This document shows, piece by piece, positions 25,830 through 33,978 of a stretch of 43,517 nucleotides of DNA; the stretch's first letter is position 1, and each line of letters starts with the position of its first letter. This DNA comes from Candidatus Aminicenantota bacterium (GTDB lineage Bacteria > Acidobacteriota > Aminicenantia > Aminicenantales > Aminicenantaceae): NCBI GenBank assembly GCA_016927475.1, contig JAFGMO010000102.1, positions 1 to 43,517 of the forward strand. The letters run 5' to 3'. The notes under the pieces were generated by a model that worked only from the letters and a program-made list of their open reading frames with translations, did not search any database and was not told where the DNA came from. Position numbers and translations under genes: made by a program.

Positions 25830-26159
25830 TCAGACCTCATCGCGCTTGATCAACTCTGCCACCCCCCGCCAAGCGGCCAAGTTGAGAGCCCGGTTCTTCC
25901 GGAGAACGGCCAGGCCCGATTTCGTGATTCTGTAATATCGCTTGGCCATGCCGCCCCGCTGCGGCGTAGGTTTGCCTTGGACAGCCAGGAGAAATCCCTT
26001 ACGCATAAGGCGCTCGAGCGGAAAATAGACGTTACTGACGGTCACTTCCCAGCCCGTCAGGCCGATGATATGATTATATATGGACGTTCCGTAGGCATCC
26101 TTCCCCAGTTTCAGGACGGAAATGAGGACTAGTTCCTCCAGTTTTGAAAGCATTTCCAT
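25830..26159 (-). CDS. PadR-family transcriptional regulator
   Basis: I take the ATG at 26157-26159, with GGAG upstream; the 44 residues read before it do not belong to the family. The 109-residue product has the PadR winged-helix layout: MLSKLEELVLISVLKLGKDAYGTSI, a recognition region ending TVSNVYFPLERLMRKGFL, and the wing GGMAKRYYRITKSGLAVL. PadR proteins are dimeric repressors, often of transport genes beside them. Its stop precedes the FtsX permease start by one base, so the two are translationally coupled and the permease is the likely target. The region upstream carries three TGACAA boxes. Confidence 0.9.
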   Translation of the reverse strand: MEMLSKLEELVLISVLKLGKDAYGTSIYNHIIGLTGWEVTVSNVYFPLERLMRKGFLLAVQGKPTPQRGGMAKRYYRITKSGLAVLRKNRALNLAAWRGVAELIKRDEV

Positions 26160-26285
26160 CAAAATGTTTCTCCATTCTTTTAGAGATTCTAAATATATAA
26201 CGCAGATTTGCGGATTATCGTTGTCAACCGTAAAAAAAATTCTGCGATCTGCCCCTTTTCCATCGAGGATAACATAACAAACTTT

Positions 26286-26313
26286 TGACAAATTATTGAC
26301 AACTCTCTGACAA
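26286..26313. promoter_or_regulatory. Three TGACAA boxes at 11-bp spacing
   Basis: TGACAA occurs at 26286, 26297 and 26308, exactly 11 bp apart and so on one face of the helix. It lies in the divergent region between the PadR gene and the outer-membrane-protein gene at 26369. It could be an operator array. One box could also serve as a -35 element: CTGACA, 17 bases, GATTAT points towards the plus-strand gene. Confidence 0.4.
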
Positions 26314-26368
26314 CTTCCCCATCCGTCTGGATTATCTTATCCAAAGATCAACAAAAAGGAGGTTTGAG

Positions 26369-26815
26369 ATGAGAAAAGCTATGACATTTTTTATGGTTTT
26401 TGTTCTCATGATGGTTTCGGCGGATCTATTTGCGGAATCAAAAAATAACGGAGAGCTCAGTTTTTGTGCCGGATTGTCTTTGGGAGGAGGCATCAATGAT
26501 ATTTTTGGTGCAGCCAATTTGGGCTATTATTCAAAAAACGTCGGTCTAGAGGCACATGGAGCCCTCAACGGAGGTGTCGTCATCATCGGCGGCAACCTAG
26601 TTGTAGAGTTTTTTGATGCGAAACGTGTGGTTCCTTTCGTCACAGGAGGAATCTGGACAACCACATTTCGGTTCTTTGGTTTTGATGTCGGTGGAGGAAT
26701 CAAAGTTAGCCTGTCAAAGGCGTCCGCCTTTCGCGTGGAATATCGCCGCTATTTCTTCGGCAACATCGAATGGGGAGCAAATTCGCTCATCGGTGGAATT
26801 TCTTTATTTTTCTAA
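26369..26815 (+). CDS. Small outer-membrane beta-barrel-like protein
   Basis: A signal peptide (residues 1-22, ending in ADLFAES) is followed by about 125 residues of alternating hydrophobic/polar strands rich in Gly and aromatic residues: GLSLGGGINDIF, NVGLEAHGAL, VVPFVTGGIWTTTF, AFRVEYRRYFFG. It ends in ISLFF, and a terminal Phe is typical of outer-membrane barrels. The length would suit an eight-strand barrel. It has AAAGGAGG before the ATG. It is divergent from the PadR-permease pair, so it could share their control. No function is assigned. Confidence 0.7.
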   Translation: MRKAMTFFMVFVLMMVSADLFAESKNNGELSFCAGLSLGGGINDIFGAANLGYYSKNVGLEAHGALNGGVVIIGGNLVVEFFDAKRVVPFVTGGIWTTTFRFFGFDVGGGIKVSLSKASAFRVEYRRYFFGNIEWGANSLIGGISLFF

Positions 26816-26842
26816 TGGAATGTGGTCACCCACGTTAGGTGA

Positions 26843-26890
26843 GGAATAATACAGGTTAGTGCACCGGAAGGGATATTGTGACGAAAAAAA
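26843..26890. repeat. Dispersed repeat end with shared tail
   Basis: GAATAATACAGGTTAGTGCA is the conserved end block of the dispersed family. Its tail (GGAAGGGATATTGTGACG then an A-run) parallels 23226-23262. Confidence 0.5.
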
Positions 26891-26950
26891 GAGAACGCCC
26901 CCCAGGGGGATCATCTTTATGGGATGAATGGCTCCCCTTGGGAGGGCGTC
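26884..26950 (-). terminator. Rho-independent terminator for the coiled-coil gene
   Basis: Read on the minus strand, GACGCCCTCCCAAGGGGA pairs with TCCCCCTGGGGGGCGTTC (about 17 bp with few mismatches, loop about 21 bases). A run of six T follows within four bases. It lies 12 bases downstream of the stop of the gene at 26963 and between convergent genes, so it may act on both transcripts. Confidence 0.75.
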
Positions 26951-26962
26951 CTCAAGCTAACG

Positions 26963-27886
26963 TTATTTCACCTTTTTAAGGACATCCAATTCGAGCGCGG
27001 CCAGTTTTAATTCGGCCTGGGCGGCATCCAGGGCGCCTTTCAGGCCGGTGATTTCCCTTTGAGAAACGACCCCTTGGGCCTCAAGGTTTTTGAGGCGCTC
27101 AAACTCCTTCTTCATCGTGTCGACTTTTGTTTCGGCCAGCTTCAGATTTCTTTCAGCGATGGTAATCCGGCCCTGGATTTCAACCGTCTGGACCGTCAGT
27201 TCCCCGGCGAGAAAACGTTTTCTCAGCTCCAAACGTTCTTTGATCTTTTCGATTTTTATCTTCTGGGATTCCATATCCGCCTGAAAATGTTTCATCTGAT
27301 CCTCAGAGACCATTTTGTTCTCGGCCAACTGTTCGAGCCGCTTCAAGTGATTTTCGAACAGCTTCAATTCCAGCTCCATTTCCTGCTTTTCTATTTTCAG
27401 CCGTTCGCTGACAAAATCCCGGCCGCCCACCTTGGGAGCATACAGTTCATTCCTCGGAACCTGCCCTGTTTTTTTGACCTCTTCCAGGTTCAAAAGCGAC
27501 CTTTTGACATCCAGTTCGGTTTTTTCTGCGGCCAGCTTCATCTCCCGGACCTCATCTTTCCGGATCAGGCCCTTGGAAGCCTGCATTTCCGCCTGGGAGA
27601 GCATCTCTTTGGTTGATTCGTAATAGGCCTTTTTTAAGGTCACATCCGTTTCGGCCCGGGCCACTTCAATCTTTTTGCGCCAGGAGTCCTTGACATAGTC
27701 GGCCGCTTTCATCACGGCTACACCGGTGAGCATAATCCCCGCCATAAGGGCCACGGCCATCGCCCCTCGGGGAACGGCGATCTTTTTCGGCGCGGATTTC
27801 AAGCGGTTTGCCCTCCGGTATTCCGAGGATAACTGCCATTCCAGTCTCTCCAGAAATCGGCTTTCGGGTTCATACATTTCACTCAT
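26963..27886 (-). CDS. Membrane-anchored coiled-coil protein, possible anti-sigma partner
   Basis: The start at 27884-27886 has TGGAGGAAAAA upstream and overlaps the sigma-factor stop (ATGAGTGA). About 45 cytoplasmic residues precede one transmembrane helix (GAMAVALMAGIMLTGVAVM), and then about 240 residues of heptad-rich coiled coil follow. The coil has three repeats of a turn motif: KGLIRKDEV, NKMVSEDQM and QGVVSQREI. The same hairpin turn is found in TolC-like and membrane-fusion proteins. Position after an ECF sigma gene, single-helix topology and a cytoplasmic N-terminus suggest an anti-sigma factor whose external part senses the envelope. No zinc-binding anti-sigma motif (HxxxCxxC) is seen, so this is an inference. 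Confidence 0.65.
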   Translation of the reverse strand: MSEMYEPESRFLERLEWQLSSEYRRANRLKSAPKKIAVPRGAMAVALMAGIMLTGVAVMKAADYVKDSWRKKIEVARAETDVTLKKAYYESTKEMLSQAEMQASKGLIRKDEVREMKLAAEKTELDVKRSLLNLEEVKKTGQVPRNELYAPKVGGRDFVSERLKIEKQEMELELKLFENHLKRLEQLAENKMVSEDQMKHFQADMESQKIKIEKIKERLELRKRFLAGELTVQTVEIQGRITIAERNLKLAETKVDTMKKEFERLKNLEAQGVVSQREITGLKGALDAAQAELKLAALELDVLKKVK

Positions 27887-28385
27887 TTTTTCCTCCATTT
27901 GGTTTTGATGTCGGAAGCAGTGATTTTAAAGACCGGCGGGCCCGCCTCAATTGTCCTTCAACTGCCTTCTCCGAGACATTCATCCCGGTTGCTATTTCCC
28001 TGACGCTCAATCCATCGTAATAAAAAGCCTCCAGAATTCCGGCTTTTTTTCGCCCCAGGGAAGAAATGGCCGAAAATATCTCCAGGAATTTGATAAGATC
28101 CTCCGGTGTCGGGCCGCGGGAGTCGGGATAGTGTTCCAAATTTTCTTCATTATCCCATCTTTTTTGCCTCAGGTAGTCGATGAGGATGTTTCGCGCCACC
28201 CGTCTCAACCAAGCCAGGGGAGAATCCGGTACTTTTTTGCGCTTCCAGTCGCCAAGGGCTCTTAGGTAGGATTCCTGAACGATGTCTTCCGTCAATTCTT
28301 TGTTCCCCCCCGTCCTCTTGGCTAAATATCCGTAGAGGGGATGTACCGTTTCCCTGTATATTGTCAGCCATTGTTTTTCTGTCAC
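27879..28385 (-). CDS. ECF-type RNA polymerase sigma factor
   Basis: The start is a GTG with AAGGAG upstream. The 168 residues show sigma region 2 (AEDIVQESYLRAL-like ELTEDIVQESYLRALGDW, then WLRRVARNILIDYLRQKRW). A short linker leads to region 4 (FYYDGLSVREIATGMNVSEK, then AVEGQLRRARRSLKSLL). This is the two-domain layout of ECF sigma factors, which direct RNA polymerase to stress or envelope promoters. It overlaps the coiled-coil gene downstream. The FtsX permease gene at 28646 is divergent from it and may be a target. Confidence 0.93.
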   Translation of the reverse strand: MTEKQWLTIYRETVHPLYGYLAKRTGGNKELTEDIVQESYLRALGDWKRKKVPDSPLAWLRRVARNILIDYLRQKRWDNEENLEHYPDSRGPTPEDLIKFLEIFSAISSLGRKKAGILEAFYYDGLSVREIATGMNVSEKAVEGQLRRARRSLKSLLPTSKPNGGKNE

Positions 28386-28468
28386 TGAATTGATCTCCTT
28401 GTTCCGTACATTCTACCTCTTTGACGTTTTGATCAAGGAAAACCCCTCAAAAAAATTTAAAAAACATA

Positions 28469-28535
28469 TTAGGGGACGTTCCCCAAGGGGACAGGTCTAT
28501 GTGAGCAACCTATCCCCTTGGGGAACGTCCCCTAA
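28469..28535. repeat. 28-bp near-perfect inverted repeat
   Basis: TTAGGGGACGTTCCCCAAGG... (28469-28496) and its reverse complement (28508-28535) differ at one base and are separated by 11 bases. Each arm contains a smaller palindrome, GGGGACGTTCCCC. It lies between the divergent sigma-factor and permease genes, so it is not an operon terminator. The AGGGGACGTTCCC core resembles sequence tips mobilised by IS200/REP-associated transposases, from memory only. Confidence 0.6.
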
Positions 28536-28645
28536 CGGACATCATGTGTCCGGTCGTGTACAACTTAGATCCTCAAGCCATAAAACAACCCGGATGATAT
28601 GTTGGCATGAATTCTGCTTTAAATTCAAACCAATGAGGTGACATC

Positions 28646-31000
28646 ATGCTGAAAAACTACCTAAAAATAGCTCTCCGCAACATAAAAAGGTATAAAAGCC
28701 ATTCTTTTATCAATCTGGCCGGGCTGTCGATCGGCTTAGCGGCCTGCATTCTGATTCTCCTGTGGGTCCAGCATGAACTGAGCTTCGACCGTTTTCATGA
28801 AAACGCCGACCGGCTCTTCCGGGCCGTGGAGCACGAACAAATGTCCACCGGCCGGACACTTTCCTATCCTCTCTTTCCCACAGGCTTCGGCCCCGCCCTG
28901 AAAAAGGATTTCCCGCAGGTCCTCGAGACCGTCCGCTTCAGGACTTCCCGTGGCCGAATCGTTCGGGTGGGAGAGAACAGTTTCTACGAAGACCATTTTG
29001 CTTTCACCGATCCCGCTCTCTTAAAGATATTCACTTTTCCTCTTCTTCGGGGCAACCCGGATTCAGTGTTAACCGATCCCTCTTCCATTGTCCTGACGGA
29101 AAGAATGGCCCATAAATATTTCGGAGACAAGGACCCCATGGGCCGTGTTATCCAGGTAGACGGGGAGCATGAATTTCAGGTCACCGGGATTCTGAAGAAT
29201 ATTCCGAATAACTCTCATATTCAATTCGACTTTGCGGTTCCCCTTATCAACCTCAAAAAATACGGCTGGGATATGGACGAATGGGGAAGATACGGCATCC
29301 ATACCTACGTTCTTCTCAACGAACACACGGATTATCAAGAATTTAACACACAAATCGAAGGGTTTTTAAAAAAATATGATGAAGGAACCCTCATGACCCT
29401 CTCCCTCCAGCCCTTTAAGAAAATCCATCTTTATTCGAGGGAGATCAGTGCTTCCGGCACACCGGGAGACATCAGATATATCACCGTTTTTTCCCTTATC
29501 GCCTTTTTTATTCTCCTGATGGCCTGTTTCAACTTTATGAACCTGGCCACAGCCCGTTCCGAGCGGCGCGCCCGGGAAGTCGGATTAAGAAAAGTCGTCG
29601 GTGCTCAACGCAAGAACCTTATTTTCCAGTTTTTCGGCGAATCCATCCTCATGGCCCTTGCAGCCCTCGTATTCGCCTTAAGTTTCGTACAACTGGCCCT
29701 GCCCGCCTTCAACTCCTTGACCGAAAAAGAAATGACGTTCCCTATATTCTCCAATCCGGCTCTTCTGTTGAGCATATTGGGCATCGCCGTGCTGACGGGA
29801 TGTATGGCCGGTATCTACCCTGCTTTTTTTCTCTCGTCTTTCCAACCCATCAAAGCGCTGACAAAAAGGTTTACCTCCGGAACCGGTGGAAGCCTGTTTC
29901 GAAAAACACTGGTCATTTTTCAGTTTGTTCTCACCATCTTTTTGGTCATCGGAACCGTTATCGTCAACCGCCAGATGCACTATATCCGGAACAAAAATTT
30001 AGGCATCGAAAAAGAACATGTTCTCTCTATCAGCCTGAGAGGAGGTCTGGAAGAGAAATATTCCGTCCTCAAAAACGAAATCGCGAGAAACGCGGCCGTT
30101 TTCTCAGTTTCGGCGGCTTCCGACGCCCCCGCCGGCTATCACTGGTCCATGACTTTGAACGATTGGGAGGGACGAGATACGGATGCCCATTATTTGATGG
30201 ATCTTTCCTCCGTTGATAGTGATTATCTTAATGTTCTCGGCCTGGAACTTGTCGAAGGCAGATTTTTCAAAGAACAGGAAGAGAGCGGAGACGATCGTCT
30301 TCCCATCGTCGTCAATGAGACGGCCGTCAAAGCCATGGGCATGAAGGAGCCCCTCGGAAAAAGAGTGCGAAATTTCCGCATCATCGGTGTACTCAAGGAC
30401 TATCACTTCAGCTCCCTCCACCACAGCATCGCTCCCCTTGGCCTGATTCACACCCCGGTCGATTATGATACCCTGTTGATCAAGATCCGGCCGGGGAACC
30501 TTCAAAAAACATTGGCTTCGGTCAAAGAAAGCTGGGAGAAAGCGGCCCCGGCATATCCCTTTGAGTACAGGTTTCTGGACGAGGCCATAGATGAGCTTTA
30601 CAAAGTCGACCAAAAAGTCGGCCAAATCGTCAACATCGCCACGTTCCTGGCCCTTTTTATCGCCTGCCTCGGACTTTTCGGCATGGCCTCCTTCACGGCG
30701 GAACAGCGAACGAAAGAAATCGGGATTCGCAAGGTTTTCGGAGCTTCCGTTCCTTCCATCTTTGTCCTTCTCTCCAAGGAATTTTCCAAATGGGTCATCG
30801 CGGCTAATGTCATCGCCTGGCCCGCCGCGTTTTTCGTGATGAAGAAGTGGCTGTCCGGCTTTGCTTTCAGCACCTCGATGAATATTTTGTTTTTTGTGTT
30901 CGCCGCGGTTATCGTCCTGACTATCGCCATTTTAACGGTCAGCTACCAAACATTAAAGGCGGCCCTGGCAAATCCTATTACCAGTCTGCACTACGAATAA
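28646..31000 (+). CDS. FtsX/MacB-type permease
   Basis: This 784-residue protein has the same layout as the permease at 23300 but no prefix domain. It has an N-terminal helix (INLAGLSIGLAACILILLWV), a large external domain, three helices with ATARSERRAREVGLRKVVGA, a second external domain, and three helices with EQRTKEIGIRKVFGASVPSI. It should work with an ABC ATPase to move substrate through or across the envelope, or to act as a mechanotransmitting exporter. No ATPase gene is in the window. GAGGTG precedes the ATG. The divergent ECF sigma/anti-sigma-like pair next to it suggests envelope-stress control. Its stop codon lies inside a dispersed repeat. Confidence 0.88.
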   Translation: MLKNYLKIALRNIKRYKSHSFINLAGLSIGLAACILILLWVQHELSFDRFHENADRLFRAVEHEQMSTGRTLSYPLFPTGFGPALKKDFPQVLETVRFRTSRGRIVRVGENSFYEDHFAFTDPALLKIFTFPLLRGNPDSVLTDPSSIVLTERMAHKYFGDKDPMGRVIQVDGEHEFQVTGILKNIPNNSHIQFDFAVPLINLKKYGWDMDEWGRYGIHTYVLLNEHTDYQEFNTQIEGFLKKYDEGTLMTLSLQPFKKIHLYSREISASGTPGDIRYITVFSLIAFFILLMACFNFMNLATARSERRAREVGLRKVVGAQRKNLIFQFFGESILMALAALVFALSFVQLALPAFNSLTEKEMTFPIFSNPALLLSILGIAVLTGCMAGIYPAFFLSSFQPIKALTKRFTSGTGGSLFRKTLVIFQFVLTIFLVIGTVIVNRQMHYIRNKNLGIEKEHVLSISLRGGLEEKYSVLKNEIARNAAVFSVSAASDAPAGYHWSMTLNDWEGRDTDAHYLMDLSSVDSDYLNVLGLELVEGRFFKEQEESGDDRLPIVVNETAVKAMGMKEPLGKRVRNFRIIGVLKDYHFSSLHHSIAPLGLIHTPVDYDTLLIKIRPGNLQKTLASVKESWEKAAPAYPFEYRFLDEAIDELYKVDQKVGQIVNIATFLALFIACLGLFGMASFTAEQRTKEIGIRKVFGASVPSIFVLLSKEFSKWVIAANVIAWPAAFFVMKKWLSGFAFSTSMNILFFVFAAVIVLTIAILTVSYQTLKAALANPITSLHYE

Positions 31001-31244
31001 CCTGCGTTATTACCTGGAAAATCACAATAGTCATCACCCGTTTTGTCCGGGTGATCCAGGCAGATTAAATAAAAGGAGTGGATTCCCCGAATGAATCGGG
31101 GAATGACACATTACTAAGAGTGGATATCCAGGACAAGAATGTCCGTGGCCTCAGGAATCTTAAGCCGTCATACCATGGCATATCCAATTATGTCATACCC
31201 CAGCTTGTCCGGGGTATCCCCTCAATTATTTTCTTACTCCGTCA
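30998..31244. repeat. Dispersed repeat copy followed by three stem-loops
   Basis: TAACCTGCGTTATTAC at 30998-31013 starts on the permease stop codon. The copy continues through the hairpin ATCACCCG-TTTTGTC-CGGGTGAT (31032-31054) in inverse orientation to the copy at 8563. Two more hairpins of related design follow: ATTCCCCGA-ATGAA-TCGGGGAAT (31082-31104), and ATACCCC...GGGGTAT (about 31194-31217). No gene is visible here. Confidence 0.6.
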
Positions 31245-32489
31245 TTATTCCAAAAGATGAACCAATAGGCCGCTGCGCAGCTTGGGCTCGAACCAGGTCG
31301 ATTTGGGAGGCATCACCCTCCCGGCATCGGCGATGGCCATGAGCTCCTTGACGGAAACGGGATAAAGGGCGAAGGCCACGGCATATTTTCCGCTGTCGAC
31401 GAGTTTGACCAGCTCGCCCAAACCACGAATGCCCCCGACGAAATTGATATTGTCGCTTGACCGGGGGTCATCGATTCCGAAAAATGGTCCCAGCAGGTTG
31501 CTCTGAAGCATGGCGATATCCAGGCTGTCGACGGGATCGCCGTGATCGACGTATTCCTCCTTGACCGTCAACTTGTACCATGTTTTTTCGAAATACATCC
31601 CGTATTCGCCCTTTTTTTGCGGTTTGTAAGGTTTATCCCCAAGCTTGCCGACCAAAAAAATTTTTTCAAGCTCGGCAAAAAGCTCATCCCGGGTATGCCC
31701 GTTGAGGTCCTTCAGCACCCGGTTGTAATCCAGAATGCGAAGCTGTTCGTCGGGAAAAAGCACGGCCAGAAAAAAATTATATTCCTCATCTCCCTTATGA
31801 TAGGGGTTGACTTCCCGGCGCTTATTGGCTACGCCGGCCGCCGAGGCGGAACGGTGATGGCCGTCGGCCACGTAAAGATAGTCCACCCTGGCAAATTCTT
31901 GAATGAGGCTGTCGCTGAGGACCTCATCTTCGATAATCCAGACGGTGTGGCCGATGCCGTCCGTGGCGGTAAAATCATAAACAGGCGTTTCTTGAACCGC
32001 CTTTTTGACCAGATGGTTTATCGAGTCTTTGGCCCTGTAGGTCAAAAAGACCGGCCCGGCGTTGGCGTTGGTCACATCGACATGCCGCATGCGGTCCTTT
32101 TCTTTGACCGGACGGGTGTGCTCGTGCTTTTTAATGATATCTTCGTTGTAATCGTCAACGGAAACACAGCCGACGATACCGTATTGTTCCCGGCCTTCCA
32201 TGGTCTGCCTGTAGATATAAAGCCGGGGAGAGTCTTCCTGGATAAGAACGCCTTCCGTGATGAATTTCTGGAAATTTTCTTTGGCTTTGTTATAGACCTC
32301 GCCGGCATAAAGGTCGGTTCCTTCGGGGAGGTCGACTTCCGGTTTGACGACATGGAGAAATGAATACGGATTCCCTTGCACCAGATCCCGGGCTTCCTCG
32401 CTGTTTAAGACATCATAGGGATAAGAGGCCACTTTTTCCTCCAGCCCTTTCTTGGGCCGGAGGGCTTTGAATTTTCTTAAAACTGCCAT
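31245..32489 (-). CDS. DUF1015 family protein
   Basis: The 414-residue soluble protein matches the DUF1015 family over its whole length. It has the N-terminal FKALRPKKGLEEKVASYPYDVLNS, a central DGIGHTVWIIEDE, the conserved YVADGHHRSASAAGVANKR stretch with its two histidines, and a C-terminal VMPPKSTWFEPKLRSGLLVH. The family's biochemical role is not established; the DGHHR motif hints at catalysis or metal binding. AAGGAG lies before the ATG. No serine-biosynthesis genes, its frequent neighbours as I recall, are seen here. It stands alone between two repeat-bearing gaps. Confidence 0.88.
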   Translation of the reverse strand: MAVLRKFKALRPKKGLEEKVASYPYDVLNSEEARDLVQGNPYSFLHVVKPEVDLPEGTDLYAGEVYNKAKENFQKFITEGVLIQEDSPRLYIYRQTMEGREQYGIVGCVSVDDYNEDIIKKHEHTRPVKEKDRMRHVDVTNANAGPVFLTYRAKDSINHLVKKAVQETPVYDFTATDGIGHTVWIIEDEVLSDSLIQEFARVDYLYVADGHHRSASAAGVANKRREVNPYHKGDEEYNFFLAVLFPDEQLRILDYNRVLKDLNGHTRDELFAELEKIFLVGKLGDKPYKPQKKGEYGMYFEKTWYKLTVKEEYVDHGDPVDSLDIAMLQSNLLGPFFGIDDPRSSDNINFVGGIRGLGELVKLVDSGKYAVAFALYPVSVKELMAIADAGRVMPPKSTWFEPKLRSGLLVHLLE

Positions 32490-32504
32490 GATTAACTCCT
32501 TACC

Positions 32505-32710
32505 TGCATATAAATGGCGAATGCTACAGGTTTATTAATGCGGTAAACATTTATTTCTATCAGATTCCGGCGATAAAAAAAAGAGGAATCATCACTCGGC
32601 CATCCCACGACACGAAGATTGTTCTGTCATCACCCGGCTATACATCGACGCAACGACCCTTCTGTCATCACCCGGTTTATCCGGGTGATCTAGTAAATAT
32701 AAATAAGTTA
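32505..32710. repeat. Dispersed hairpin repeat, partial double copy
   Basis: TCTGTCATCACCCGG appears twice (about 32623 and 32661). The second forms the full hairpin ATCACCCGG-TTTAT-CCGGGTGAT at 32667-32689, in the same orientation as the copy at 31032. The first has lost its right arm. The gap from 32490 to 32781 holds no supportable gene. Confidence 0.5.
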
Positions 32711-32781
32711 CCCAAACCTTGATGCTCTTATCAGGGAGCTTTCCTCAAATCATTAGAAGGAGACACGTCTATTTTCTCTTG

Positions 32782-33978
32782 TCATGACCGGCCCCCCACT
32801 TCTTTTCGCACGATGTCCGCCATCTTGAGCAGCGCGTCCTTGGGGACGTAGGGATGAGAGGGAAGCGTCATCAGCCGTTCGGACCAGGACTCGGCCTGAG
32901 GAAATCCGTCCCCCCGGTTGGCAAAGATCACATCTTCCATACGGCTTAAGGCGTGTTTGTACATCCTCGAAGGAGAGAAACCTTCCCGCCGCAGGCTTTC
33001 AAAAACCCGATCCAAAAGGGCCTCGTCTTTGAAAACAAGCGGAAACATCATATGAACCGGATGTGAGCGCGGCGCTCCGGTCGGAAGGTGGATATTTTCC
33101 AATCCTTTTAGCTCCCACCTGAGAATATCGGCCCGTTTAATGCGCTCTTTTTGGAAGGATTCCGCCCTTCCCAACGATTCGGCCAGAATGGCGGCTTGAA
33201 AAGCATTTGGCCGGGAGGGTTTAAAAGCCGTATTCGGTTCCTTTTTCTCCGGGTCCCAGCGGCTGGACAAAACCAGGCCCCATCTGCGGCCGGCAATAAG
33301 AAAATGGAAAATAGCTAGATTCATCAAAATCCATCCGTTCCGGTTCTTCGGCGTCTTTTTAAGGTGTTGTGTTTCTTCCTCAATGTCTTCGGCCGTCTCC
33401 GGCGAATCGAGCAAAAGAAGACCGCCCTGGCGGGTGGTCAGCATTTTCCCCCGCCCCAGGCTGGTAAACGAAAAGGGGGTCTCCAATCCGACAGGTGTTC
33501 CTTTGATATCGGCGCCTACAGCGTGGGAAAAATCCTCAATGACATATGCACCCCGGGAGTCTGCTTCTTTTTTAACCGGCTCCACTAGACAGGGAATCCC
33601 GAAAAGATGGGTGGGGATCACGGCCAGAACACGCTCATCCATAAGCCCCTGAAGCTGTTCTTCATCAAAGGAAAAAAACTTTTCGTCCACATCGCAGAGG
33701 ACCGTTTCCAAGCCGGCCTTCCAGATGGTGTAGGGAACTGTAGGACAGGTATAAGCGGGGACGATTACCCTTGTTCTTTTTCCTCCTTCCCGCTTTGCCA
33801 AGCTTTTAAGGAGAAAATAAAGACAGGCCCGTCCGGAAGACAAAAAAAACGCCTGCCGGTCGGGGAAAGCATGCTTTACCTCTTCCTCCATCTGGTGGGA
33901 TCCCTTTCCCCGTAAAAGGCGCATAAGGTCTTTCAGGGAAAAAAGAAGCGGTGCCTGCGGTGCGATTCCCCTAATCAT
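32782..33978 (-). CDS. DegT/DnrJ/EryC1-type PLP aminotransferase
   Basis: I take the ATG at 33976-33978, which overlaps the stop of the upstream oxidoreductase as ATGA; the extra 41 residues read before it are unrelated to the family. The 398-residue product has the fold-type I features: FFLSSGRACLYFLLKSL, VIVPAYTCPTVPYTIWKAG, Asp149 in VIEDFSHAVGA (pyridine-nitrogen contact), and the likely PLP lysine K178 in SLGRGKMLTTRQGG. These enzymes aminate keto-sugars for glycans or act on related small molecules. Coupling to a Gfo/Idh oxidoreductase, which can make the keto-sugar, supports a two-step oxidation and transamination. No glycosyltransferase is nearby. Confidence 0.85.
   Translation of the reverse strand: MIRGIAPQAPLLFSLKDLMRLLRGKGSHQMEEEVKHAFPDRQAFFLSSGRACLYFLLKSLAKREGGKRTRVIVPAYTCPTVPYTIWKAGLETVLCDVDEKFFSFDEEQLQGLMDERVLAVIPTHLFGIPCLVEPVKKEADSRGAYVIEDFSHAVGADIKGTPVGLETPFSFTSLGRGKMLTTRQGGLLLLDSPETAEDIEEETQHLKKTPKNRNGWILMNLAIFHFLIAGRRWGLVLSSRWDPEKKEPNTAFKPSRPNAFQAAILAESLGRAESFQKERIKRADILRWELKGLENIHLPTGAPRSHPVHMMFPLVFKDEALLDRVFESLRREGFSPSRMYKHALSRMEDVIFANRGDGFPQAESWSERLMTLPSHPYVPKDALLKMADIVRKEVGGRS

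Noticed and set aside
27059..27616. 185-codon plus-strand frame rich in Phe and Leu
   Set aside because: It is a mirror of the coiled-coil gene; lysine/glutamate heptads read backwards give Phe/Leu-rich nonsense.
31542..32363. 273-codon open frame on the plus strand
   Set aside because: It lies wholly opposite the DUF1015 gene, whose motifs are unmistakable.
31000..32700. Possible CRISPR array from repeated hairpins
   Set aside because: Spacing is irregular, repeats differ in sequence and orientation, and no cas gene is present.
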